Below, one piece after another: positions 27,169 to 37,300 of a stretch of 64,000 nt of DNA (the stretch's first letter is position 1; every line of letters begins with the position of its first letter). A program made the translations under genes and the position numbers. The DNA is from DATKFM01 sp046154965 (GTDB taxonomy: Bacteria; Pseudomonadota; Alphaproteobacteria; Dongiales; Dongiaceae). The stretch spans positions 1-64,000 of the forward strand of contig JBJXDY010000112.1 of the NCBI GenBank assembly GCA_046154965.1, in the 5' to 3' direction. Below the pieces are notes generated by a model. The model made no database searches. It was not told the origin of the DNA and worked only from the letters and a program-made list of their open reading frames with translations.

Positions 27169-27603
27169 ATGTCCAAGGTCGTTGTCGCCATTGCGTCTGA
27201 TCATGCCGGGGTCGAGTTGAAGGCGCTGGTGAAAGGCGAACTTGAGGGCATGGGCTTCGCCGTGAGCGACCTGGGCACGCAGGGGACGAACTCCGTGGAC
27301 TATCCGGATTTCGCCGATGCGGTCGCCACGGCGCTGGCGGAGAAGAAGGCGTCCCAGGGTGTACTGATTTGCGGCACCGGCATCGGTATCAGCATTGCCG
27401 CGAACCGGCATCGCCATGTGCGCGCCGCTCTTTGCCATGACGCTACCGGCGCGCGGCTGTCGCGGCAGCATAACGACGCAAACGTCCTGGCGCTCGGCGC
27501 GCGGCTGATCGGGCCGGAGGCGGCGCGGGATTGCGTGCGCATGTTCTTTAGTACCGCCTTCGCGGGCGGCCGGCATCAGCGCCGGGTCGACAAGCTAAAC
27601 TAG
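27169..27603 (+). CDS. rpiB: ribose-5-phosphate isomerase B
   Basis: Interconverts ribose 5-phosphate and ribulose 5-phosphate in the pentose phosphate pathway. 144 residues with the phosphate-binding IASDHAG, the base-containing CGTGIGISIAANR and the RLSRQHNDANVLALGAR segment of RpiB. Its product supplies the riboflavin and nucleotide pathways encoded downstream. A 43-base gap with a strong Shine-Dalgarno leads into glyA, so the genes may be co-transcribed. Confidence 0.95.
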   Translation: MSKVVVAIASDHAGVELKALVKGELEGMGFAVSDLGTQGTNSVDYPDFADAVATALAEKKASQGVLICGTGIGISIAANRHRHVRAALCHDATGARLSRQHNDANVLALGARLIGPEAARDCVRMFFSTAFAGGRHQRRVDKLN

Positions 27604-27646
27604 CCGCGGCCAAGCGGTAGCAGGAATAGGGAAGGAAATCAGGCCC

Positions 27647-28954
<1,308 letters not shown>

Positions 28955-28987
28955 GAAACCTGAACGAGACGGCGGGGGAGGCCGGTC

Positions 28988-29446
28988 ATGCGTTGTCCGT
29001 TCTGCGGCAATGACGATACGCAGGTGAAGGATTCGCGCCCGACTGACGATAACGCGGCCATCCGCCGCCGTCGGCAATGCCCGAACTGCGGGGCGCGCTT
29101 CACCACCTTCGAGCGAGTGCAGCTGCGCGAGCTGACGGTGGTCAAATCGAACGGCCAGCGCGAACCGTTCGACCGCGACAAGATCGTCCGTTCCATGCAG
29201 ATCGCGCTGCGCAAGCGGCCGGTCGACCCGGAGCGGGTGGAGCGGGTGGTGAACAGCATCGTCCGGCGGCTGGAAAGCTCCGGCGAGAGCGAGATCCCCA
29301 GTTCGCTGGTCGGGCAGATGGTGATGGATGCCCTGGCCAACCTGGACCAAGTCGCCTATGTGCGCTTCGCCTCCGTCTATCGCAATTTCCGCGAGGCGAA
29401 AGACTTCGAGGAATTTGTTGGCAAGCTCGGCGCCGAAGCCGACTGA
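28988..29446 (+). CDS. nrdR: transcriptional repressor NrdR
   Basis: Nucleotide-dependent repressor of ribonucleotide reductase genes. N-terminal zinc ribbon (CPFCGNDD and CPNCGARF) and an ATP-cone domain (VVKSNGQREPFDRDKIVRSM, VAYVRFASVYRNF). 152 residues. GGGGAGG Shine-Dalgarno precedes the ATG. The gene order glyA-nrdR-ribD is common in alphaproteobacteria. Confidence 0.97.
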   Translation: MRCPFCGNDDTQVKDSRPTDDNAAIRRRRQCPNCGARFTTFERVQLRELTVVKSNGQREPFDRDKIVRSMQIALRKRPVDPERVERVVNSIVRRLESSGESEIPSSLVGQMVMDALANLDQVAYVRFASVYRNFREAKDFEEFVGKLGAEAD

Positions 29447-30563
29447 CCGGCCCCCGCTGGCCGAGGACGCCGCCCATATGGACGCCGCCCTCTCGCTGGC
29501 GCGGCGCGGCCTGGGACGCGTCTGGCCCAATCCGACCGTGGGCTGCGTCCTGGTGGCGCGCGACGGCGGCTGTCAGCGGGTCGTCGGCCGCGGTTGGACC
29601 CAGCCGGGTGGCCGTCCTCACGCGGAGACAGAGGCGCTGGAGCGTGCCGGCGATCTGGCCCGCGGCGCCACGGCCTATGTGACGCTAGAGCCCTGTTCGC
29701 ACCATGGCAAGACCCCGCCCTGCGCCGAAGCGCTGATCGCTGCCGGCGTCCGCCGGGTGGTAGCGGCAATCGAGGATCCCGATCCCCGCGTCAGCGGGCG
29801 TGGCCTTCAGGCTTTGCGGGCTGCTGGCGCTGATGTGGCCACGGGCGCTGGGGCGGCGGAGGCTCGGGAGATCAATGCCGGCTTCCTGACGCGCCTAACC
29901 CAGGGCCGGCCGATGGTTGCACTGAAGCTGGCCACCACGCTGGATGGCCGGATCGCCCTGGCCAGCGGCGCCAGCCGCTGGATCAGCGGCCCCGAGGCCC
30001 GGCAGCGCGCCCACCTGCTGCGGGCCACCCATGACGCCATCCTGGTTGGCGCCGGCACCGTGGCCGCCGACGATCCCCAGCTCACCTGCCGGCTCGCCGG
30101 GCTGGAGGACCGTTCGCCGGTCCGTATCGTCCTCGACCGGAGCCTGCGGCTGCCGCCGGCAGCGCGGGTCTTTGACGGCGCGGCGCCGACCTGGCTGGTC
30201 CATGGTCCCGGCGTGGATACCGCCCGCGCCGATGGCCTGCGGAAAAAGGGCATCGAACTCCTGGAGATCGCCACAGGCGCCGATGGAAAGCTGGATCTTC
30301 CCATGCTTGTCGCCAAGCTGGGCGGACGGGGCTTGACGCGGCTGCTGGTGGAAAGTGGCGGCAAGCTCGCGGCGGCACTGCTGCACGCCGGCCTGGCCGA
30401 CCGGCTCTACTGGTTCCGTGCCGGCGCCATCATCGGCGGCGACGGCCGCCCGGCGATCGCCGATCTCGGTCTGCAAGACCTTGAAAGGATGTGCCGTTTC
30501 CGCTTGCGCGAACGCATCGCCTGCGGCCAGGACGCACTGGAAATCTGGGCTCCTGCCGCCTAG
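29418..30563 (+). CDS. ribD: bifunctional pyrimidine deaminase / reductase
   Basis: Second and third steps of riboflavin synthesis: deamination and side-chain reduction of the pyrimidine intermediate. The deaminase zinc site is visible in PHAETEAL and LEPCSHHGKTPPCAEAL; the reductase half begins LKLATTLDGRIALASG with GAGTVAADDPQLT. The frame runs farther upstream inside nrdR; a TTG at 29418 with GAGGAA just upstream fits the usual N-terminus and overlaps nrdR by 29 bases, while an ATG at 29478 would cut into the first helix. Confidence 0.9.
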   Translation: MASSAPKPTDRPPLAEDAAHMDAALSLARRGLGRVWPNPTVGCVLVARDGGCQRVVGRGWTQPGGRPHAETEALERAGDLARGATAYVTLEPCSHHGKTPPCAEALIAAGVRRVVAAIEDPDPRVSGRGLQALRAAGADVATGAGAAEAREINAGFLTRLTQGRPMVALKLATTLDGRIALASGASRWISGPEARQRAHLLRATHDAILVGAGTVAADDPQLTCRLAGLEDRSPVRIVLDRSLRLPPAARVFDGAAPTWLVHGPGVDTARADGLRKKGIELLEIATGADGKLDLPMLVAKLGGRGLTRLLVESGGKLAAALLHAGLADRLYWFRAGAIIGGDGRPAIADLGLQDLERMCRFRLRERIACGQDALEIWAPAA

Positions 30564-30571
30564 GTTGGACC

Positions 30572-31165
30572 ATGTTCACAGGCATCATCACCGACCTCGG
30601 CCGCGTCCGGTCCCTTGCGCCCGGCGCCATGACGCGGCTGGAGGTGGCAACCGCCTACGACACCGATGGCATCGCCCTCGGCGCTTCGATCTGCTGCAAC
30701 GGCATTTGCCTCTCCGTGGTCGACAAGGCGCCCGGCTGGTTCGCCGTGGAGGCCTCGGCGGAGACCATGACGGTCACCACCTTGGGTAAATGGAAGGTCG
30801 GCACGGCGGTCAACCTGGAGCGGGCCTTGAAGGCCGGCGACGAACTGGGCGGTCATATCGTCTCCGGCCATGTGGATGGCGTGGGCCGCGTGGTCGACCG
30901 GCGCCAGGATGGCGGCAGCATCCGCTATGTGGTGGAAGCGCCAGCGGCCCTGGAGAAGTTCATCGCGCCGAAGGGCTCCATCGCAGTCGATGGCGTGTCC
31001 CTGACGGTCAACGAAGTTGATGGCGCCAGGTTCGGCATTAACATCATTCCCATCACCCAGCGCGAAACAAGCCTAGGCGGCACTCATATCGACGACGCGG
31101 TGAACCTGGAAATCGACCCGGTGGCGCGCTACGTTGCGCGCCTTCTCCATGTGAACGGACCATGA
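30572..31165 (+). CDS. ribE: riboflavin synthase, alpha subunit
   Basis: Dismutates 6,7-dimethyl-8-ribityllumazine to riboflavin. 197 residues built from two similar barrels: the first begins MFTGIITDLG, the second around GGHIVSGHVDGVG, with SLTVNEVDG and the final NLEIDPVARYVARL. It starts 8 bases after ribD and overlaps ribBA by 4 bases (ATGA). Confidence 0.96.
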   Translation: MFTGIITDLGRVRSLAPGAMTRLEVATAYDTDGIALGASICCNGICLSVVDKAPGWFAVEASAETMTVTTLGKWKVGTAVNLERALKAGDELGGHIVSGHVDGVGRVVDRRQDGGSIRYVVEAPAALEKFIAPKGSIAVDGVSLTVNEVDGARFGINIIPITQRETSLGGTHIDDAVNLEIDPVARYVARLLHVNGP

Positions 31166-32307
31166 GCAAGCCCGATATCGAACCCTGGCGCGTAACCTTT
31201 ACGCAGATGATGTCGCCGACGGCGGAGATCATCGAGGCTGCGCGCAACGGCCAGATGTTCGTGCTGGTCGACGATGAAGGCCGCGAGAACGAAGGCGACC
31301 TGGTCATCCCCGCGCAGATGGCGACGCCCCAGGCCGTGAACTTCATGGCCAAGTACGGTCGCGGCCTGATCTGCCTGTCGATGACCGGCGAGCGCGTCGA
31401 GCAGCTGAAGCTGCCGCTGATGGCGCAGCATAACGGCACGCGGCATCAGACGGCCTTCACAGTGTCGATCGAGGCGCGCGAGGGCGTCACCACCGGCATC
31501 TCCGCCTCGGACCGGGCGCGCACCATTGCCGTGGCCATCGATCCCGGCAAAGGCCCGCAGGACATCGTCACGCCCGGCCACGTCTTCCCGCTGATGGCGC
31601 GCGAAGGCGGCGTGCTGGTGCGTGCTGGCCATACAGAGGCGGCCGTGGACATCGCGCGACTGGCCGGCCTGACCCCCGCCGGCGTGATCTGCGAGATCAT
31701 GAATGACGACGGCTCGATGGCCCGGCGCGACGATCTCATCACCTTCGCCCAGCGCCACGGCCTGAAGATCGGGACCATCGCCGACCTGATCGCTTATCGC
31801 CGCCGCCATGACCGCATCGTCGAGCGCGTGACCGAAGTGCCGTTCAACAGCCGGCATGGCGGCGATTTCCGCATGCTGGTTTATGTCAACCGCGTCGCCT
31901 ATGCCGAGCATATCGCGCTGGTGAAGGGCGATATCAGCGGCGCGGATCCGGTTCTCGTGCGCATGCATGCCCTGAACGTGCTCGATGACGTGCTCGGCGA
32001 TGTCAGCGGCGGGCGCGACCGCATGCTGCACACCTCCATGCGCATGGTCGCCGAGGCGGGCCGCGGCGTCATCGTGCTGATCCGCGAGCCGCTGCCGACC
32101 TCGCTGTCGGACCGCGTGCGCGCGGCGGCAGGCGAGGCGGCGGCGCCGGCGCCGGAGCTGCGCGACTATGGCGTGGGCGCGCAGATCCTGCTCGATCTCG
32201 GCGTCCATGAGATGGTGCTACTGTCCAATACCAAGCGGACCATCGTCGGCCTGGAAGGCTACGGCCTGAAGGTCATCGGTCAGCGTCAGATCGATCCGGC
32301 GGCCTGA
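31162..32307 (+). CDS. ribBA: DHBP synthase fused to a degenerate GTP cyclohydrolase II domain
   Basis: The N-terminal half is a complete 3,4-dihydroxy-2-butanone 4-phosphate synthase: DDEGRENEGDL, the RHQTAFTVSIEA loop, HVFPLMAREGGVLVRAGHTEA and CEIMNDDGSMARRDDL. The C-terminal half aligns with GTP cyclohydrolase II but lacks the C-x10-C-x-C zinc cysteines; the site reads RMHALNVLDDVLGDVSGGRD. The half is thus very likely inactive in GTP hydrolysis, the RibBX-like situation known in alphaproteobacteria, and a true RibA should be elsewhere in the genome. 381 residues. Confidence 0.93.
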   Translation: MSKPDIEPWRVTFTQMMSPTAEIIEAARNGQMFVLVDDEGRENEGDLVIPAQMATPQAVNFMAKYGRGLICLSMTGERVEQLKLPLMAQHNGTRHQTAFTVSIEAREGVTTGISASDRARTIAVAIDPGKGPQDIVTPGHVFPLMAREGGVLVRAGHTEAAVDIARLAGLTPAGVICEIMNDDGSMARRDDLITFAQRHGLKIGTIADLIAYRRRHDRIVERVTEVPFNSRHGGDFRMLVYVNRVAYAEHIALVKGDISGADPVLVRMHALNVLDDVLGDVSGGRDRMLHTSMRMVAEAGRGVIVLIREPLPTSLSDRVRAAAGEAAAPAPELRDYGVGAQILLDLGVHEMVLLSNTKRTIVGLEGYGLKVIGQRQIDPAA

Positions 32308-32356
32308 GCGTTCGTCACCGGCCGCAGCAGCGGCGCACAGCAGAGGGAGCAAGAGA

Positions 32357-32809
32357 ATGGCGGCGTCGCCGCATGTCATGGTCGTGGAAGCGCGCTTCTA
32401 TCCCGATATCGCCGATGAACTGGCGAAGGGGGCGATTGCCGCGCTGGAGCAAGCGGGCGCGAGTTATGAGCGTTTTGCCGTGCCCGGCGTGCTGGAGATC
32501 CCAGCCGCCATCAAGATGGCGATCCAGGCGGCGATCAAGGTCAAGCGCCGGCCTTTCGACGCCTATCTGGCGCTGGGCTGCGTGATCCGCGGCGAGACCA
32601 CCCACTACGACATCGTCTGCAACGAGAGCGCCCGCGGCGTGCAGGAGCTGATACTCGAGCATGACCTGGCCCTCGGCTTCGGCGTCCTGACGGTGGAAAA
32701 CGACGAGCAGGCCTGGGAGCGCGCCCGCGTCAATCGCAAGAACAAAGGCGGCGAGGCGGCGCAGGCTTGTCTGGCCATGTACGACCTCAAGCGCCGTCTC
32801 GGCCTCTAG
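32357..32809 (+). CDS. ribH: 6,7-dimethyl-8-ribityllumazine synthase
   Basis: Condenses the DHBP and pyrimidine intermediates to lumazine. 150 residues with VVEARFYPDI, the VPGVLEIPAAIKMA loop, GCVIRGETTHYD (catalytic His) and FGVLTVENDEQAWER. It has its own AGGGAG ribosome-binding site. Followed 12 bases on by nusB, the usual partner. Confidence 0.96.
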   Translation: MAASPHVMVVEARFYPDIADELAKGAIAALEQAGASYERFAVPGVLEIPAAIKMAIQAAIKVKRRPFDAYLALGCVIRGETTHYDIVCNESARGVQELILEHDLALGFGVLTVENDEQAWERARVNRKNKGGEAAQACLAMYDLKRRLGL

Positions 32810-32821
32810 GACGAACCGCGA

Positions 32822-33349
32822 ATGAATCCCGCTCCTCCCACCGGCAAGCGCAGACCCATCGCCCGGCGCATCCGCATGGCGCCGACCGCGCGGACGATGG
32901 CGCGCCTGCGGGCGGTGCAGGCCCTGTATCAAATGGACATGAACGCCGGTAGCACCGACCACGTGATCGGCGAGTTCCGCCTGCATCGCATGGTCGCGGG
33001 AGAGCAGGAGGAGGGCATGCCCGAGCCCGACCAGCCGCTGTTCGGCCGCATCGTCCGCGGCGTCAGCGCCGATCGTGATGCCCTCGACTTGAAGCTGTCC
33101 AGCGTGCTGGGCGGCGATCTTTCCTTCGACCGGTTCGAGGCCCTGCTGAAAGCCATCCTGCGCGCCGGCGCCTATGAGCTGCAGGATCTGGATGTGCCGG
33201 CGGAGGTGACGATCACGGAATACGTGCAGCTGGCTGACGCCTTCTTTGCCGAGCGCGAGACCCATCTGGTCAATGCGATACTGCAGCGCCTGGTGCCCGC
33301 CGGCGCCGGGCCTGGAGCGCCCCGTGACGGCGAAACCAAGGCCGACTGA
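32822..33349 (+). CDS. nusB: transcription antitermination factor NusB
   Basis: RNA-binding factor for rRNA antitermination. All-helical core: ARLRAVQALYQMDM, LFGRIVRGVSADRDALD, LKAILRAGAYELQDL and VNAILQRLVP. 175 residues with a basic N-terminal tail. Overlaps thiL by 26 bases. Confidence 0.93.
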   Translation: MNPAPPTGKRRPIARRIRMAPTARTMARLRAVQALYQMDMNAGSTDHVIGEFRLHRMVAGEQEEGMPEPDQPLFGRIVRGVSADRDALDLKLSSVLGGDLSFDRFEALLKAILRAGAYELQDLDVPAEVTITEYVQLADAFFAERETHLVNAILQRLVPAGAGPGAPRDGETKAD

Positions 33350-34319
33350 ATTCGAACTCATCGCCCGCTACTTCGCGCCGCTCGCCGCCGGCGCGCCCGG
33401 CGCTGCGTCGCTGGCCGATGATGTCGCGCTGATCTCCGTCGCCGCTGGCGAGGACCTGGTCCTGAAGACCGACGCCATCGTCGCCGGCATCCATTTCACC
33501 GGCCAGGAACCGGCGCGGCTAATCGCGCGCAAGCTGCTGCGCGTCAACCTCTCCGATCTCGCCGCCAAGGGCGCGCGGCCGCTGGGCTATCTGTTGACGG
33601 CGGTCTTCCCTCAGGATGTGGAGGAGGCCTGGATCGCCGACTTCGCCGGTGGCCTGGCGGAGGATCAGTGGCAGTATGGCCTCTCGCTGCTGGGCGGCGA
33701 TACCACCGCGACGCCGGGACCGCTCACCCTGTCCGTGACCGTGGTGGGAGCCGCCGCGCGCGGCCGAACGCCACGCCGCGGCGATGGGAAGAAGGGCGAC
33801 AGCATCCTGGTCTCCGGCACCATTGGCGACGGCGCCCTGGGCCTGCGCGCCGCGCGCGGTCAGCTCGAAGGCTTGTCGGCACCTTCGATCCGGTTTCTGC
33901 AGGATCGCTATCAGCTGCCGGAGCCGCGTCTTGCCCTCGGCCGCGCCTTGGTCGAGAGCGGCATCGTCCATGCCAGCATGGACATTTCCGACGGGCTGAT
34001 CGCCGATCTCGGCCATATCTGCCAGCAGTCGGGACTTGCGGCCGAAGTGCAGTGGAGCCAGGTGCCGCTGTCGGCGGCGGCGCATGCGGCCCTCGGCCTC
34101 AAGCCTGACCTGCGGGAGAAGATACTTGGCGGCGGCGACGACTATGAACTGCTGTTCACGGTCGCCGATCACGACGCGGCGCGGGCGATGGAGATCGCCG
34201 CCGCCGCCGGCGTACCCGTCGCCGTCATCGGCACGCTCGTCAGCGGCGCCGGCGTTGCGGTGCGGGCCGAAGACGGCTCAGCGATCGCCGTGACTCAGAA
34301 GGGCTTCCAGCATTTCTAG
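33324..34319 (+). CDS. thiL: thiamine-monophosphate kinase
   Basis: Phosphorylates thiamine monophosphate to thiamine diphosphate. The GTG at 33324, which overlaps nusB, gives the expected N-terminus EFELIARYFAPLA; motifs DDVALI, LKTDAIVAGIHF, KLLRVNLSDLAAKGA and GGDDYELLF are characteristic. 331 residues. Its stop overlaps the stop of the convergent RTX gene by 3-4 bases, with no terminator between. Confidence 0.94.
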   Translation: MTAKPRPTEFELIARYFAPLAAGAPGAASLADDVALISVAAGEDLVLKTDAIVAGIHFTGQEPARLIARKLLRVNLSDLAAKGARPLGYLLTAVFPQDVEEAWIADFAGGLAEDQWQYGLSLLGGDTTATPGPLTLSVTVVGAAARGRTPRRGDGKKGDSILVSGTIGDGALGLRAARGQLEGLSAPSIRFLQDRYQLPEPRLALGRALVESGIVHASMDISDGLIADLGHICQQSGLAAEVQWSQVPLSAAAHAALGLKPDLREKILGGGDDYELLFTVADHDAARAMEIAAAAGVPVAVIGTLVSGAGVAVRAEDGSAIAVTQKGFQHF

Positions 34320-37300
34320 AATAGCAGCGTCGATACATTGCCGCCGGTGATGAGCCCCTCGACGTCGGTATTGACGCCCTGCAGGATGAAGGCGTCGACG
34401 AATGTGGACCCCGCGCCCAGGCCGTCGACATCGACCCGCACGATGGTATTGCCGCCGCTCTCCACCGTCTGCACGTAGTTCGCGATGACAGCGCGCTCGG
34501 CGTCGGTGCCGCTGATGCTGTTACCGAGCGCGAGCACATCGCCGCCCGCGCCCATCTGGAAATCGGCGATGACGTCGGCCACATCGATCGAGCCGCTGAT
34601 GGCGAAGAAATCCAGACCAGTGCCGCCGACCAGCGTGTCGGCGTCGTTGCTGCTGAGAATCGTGTCGTTGCCGGCCCCGCCCATCAGCAGATCGTTGCCG
34701 CCGGGGTCGAGCAAGATGTCATTGCCGGCAAGGCCGGACAGGACATTGTTGCCGCCAGTGCCCCGCAACTGGTTGTTGCCGGCGTTGCCGGTCCCGTTGA
34801 TAGCGGTACCGACTAGAGTCAAGTTCTCGACTCCATTGCCCAGCGTATAGGAGTCGAGGCTGCTGAGGACCAGGTCCGTGCCGCCGCTGTCGGCGATCTT
34901 GTCCGCAAGAGAGTCGACGCGATACTGATCGTTGCCGCTGCCGCCGTTCATGCTGTCATTGCCAACGCCGCCGTCGAGCGAGTCGTTGCCGGCGCCGCCG
35001 ATCAGAATGTCGTTGCCGTCGCCGCCGACGAGCGAGTCGTTCTCCGTGCCGCCATTCAGAATGTCATTCCCGTCATCGCCAAATAGCGAGTCATTGCCGG
35101 CATTGCCGGCGATGTTGTCGTTGCCGCCGGCGCCCGCCAGCTTGTTGGCGGTCGCGTTGCCGGCGATCTTGTTGTTGAGCCCGTTGCCGGTGCCGTCACC
35201 AGCACCTGCGGCAAGTGTCAGAATCTCTATGTCGTCGAGCAGCGTATAGGCGATCGCCGTGCTGATCACGCCATCCGTACCGCCGCCGGGCAGTTCCCAG
35301 ATTGCGTCGCCGACGCTGTCGACGATATACAGGTCGTTGCCAAGTCCCCCAATCAGAACGTCGGCGCCCAACCCGCCATCCAGCTTGTTGGCGGCACCGT
35401 TGCCGATCAGCGTGTTGCCGAACTCGTCGCCCTTGGCGCCGATCGCTGTACTGCCGGTCAGCGTCACATTTTCGATGCCGGCATACTTGGCGAGCGTCAG
35501 ATCGATCCCAAAGGAGGCGCGGATGCGATCGTTCAAGCCCGCGCTGTCGTTGATGCTGTCACCGGCGCTGTTGATGACATAGGTGTCGTCGCCATTGCCG
35601 CCATTCATATGGTCGTTGCCGGCGCCGCCATCGAGCGTGTCGTTGCCATCGAAGCCGAGGAGGGCGTCATTGCCGCCCAGCCCAAGGATAAGGTTCGAGT
35701 CGCCGGTGCCGGCCAGGGTATCGGCGCCGGCCGTTCCGACGGGCTGCGCGGCAACCGCCGGCTCCGGGTTCAGCTTCAGGGCGCCGTTCGCCAGCAGCCC
35801 GTTCACATCCGTGGTCACGCCGATCAGCGCGAACACGGCACGTGCCGCGCCGGCGCCCGCGCCGTCGAAATCAATGGTGATGACAGTGTCGCCGCCGACG
35901 ATCGTGGTGGTTACATACTTGTCCAGATTGGCGCCGGAGTAGCCGGTCAATCCGGTCGTCAAGTCGATGCTGTCCGAGCCGAACTCGAAATCGGCGATCA
36001 CGTCGGCAAAATTGTCCGAAGTCGCGAGATCTGCCTTATAAGCATCCTTGCCCGCGCCGCCCAAAAGGGCATCGCTGCCGGCGCTGGCATAGATCACATC
36101 GTCGCCGATACCACCCGACAGGAAATCGTCTTCGGCGCCGCCGGCCAGCGTGTCGTTGCCGCCGAGTCCCAGCAGCAGATTCCGGCCGTCGCCGCCGGTC
36201 ATTTCGTTGCCCGCAGCGTTGCCTGTGCCGTTGATCGCAAGCGGGCTCAGCAACTCCAAGTTCTCCAGATTGCCGGCCAGCGTGTAGCTGATGAAGCTGA
36301 TGACCGTATCGCGGTCGGCGCCGGTTTCCACGATCTTGTCGCCGGTATCCTCGACGATGTACTGGTCGGCGCCGCCGCCGCCCAGCATCAGGTCGGCGCC
36401 ACTGCCGCCGATGAGCGTGTCGTCCTGCGCGCCGCCATCCAGCGTATCGTTGCCGCCGAGGCCTTGCAGGTTGTTGCTGGCGGTGGCTTTCGTGGTGCCA
36501 TTGGGCAGCGTCGTTATTCTGTTGGCAAGATCGTTGCCGATGCCCGTCTGGTCATTGCCGAGCGGGCGTGAGATCAGCGTCAGGTTCTCGACGTTGTCAA
36601 CAAGGGTGGTGCTGTCGAGGCCGCTGACAAAGGTGTCGATGCCCTCGCCAAGGAGTTCTACGACGAGTTCAGGGTCGATGGAATCCCCGACAAGATAGAC
36701 ATCGTTGCCGGCACCGCCGATGAGCGTATTGGCGCCGGCGCCGCCGTCCAGCGTATTGTTTCCGCTGTTGCCGATGAGGAGGTTGGCGGCGCCGTCGCCA
36801 GTGACCTTCAGAGCGGCGGCGCCCGTCAGCGTCGCATGCTCGATACCCGTGTACTTCGTCAGGTCGATGGAGATCGATGCGCGGATGCGGTCGTCGGCGC
36901 CGCTCGACTCGATGATAACGTCGTTGCCGTTGTCGACGACGTAGGTGTCGCTGCCGTTGCTGCCGGCCATCGTGTCGGCGCCGGTGCCGCCTTCCAGCGT
37001 GTCGAAGCCGAAATCGCCGAAAAGACTGTCATTGCCGCCGAGACCGCGCATCAGCTCGGATTGCGGGAAGCCCGTCAACGTGTCGTTTCCGGTCGTGCCC
37101 GTCTGCGGGGCGAATCCTGGCGGCGGCAAGGGATCCAGGACCAGGCTGCCTTGCGCCAGCAGACCGTCCACATCAGTTGCGATGCCGACGAGGCGGAGAG
37201 CTTCCTGAAACAGGGGGGCGGGACCGTCGAAATCGATGCTGACGATGGTGCTGCCGTCCACCGCCGATGTCTTGATGTAGTCCGCGATGTTTCCGCCCGT

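Noticed and set aside
27604..27646. Glycine riboswitch in front of glyA
   Set aside because: Only 43 bases separate rpiB and glyA and no aptamer core is present.
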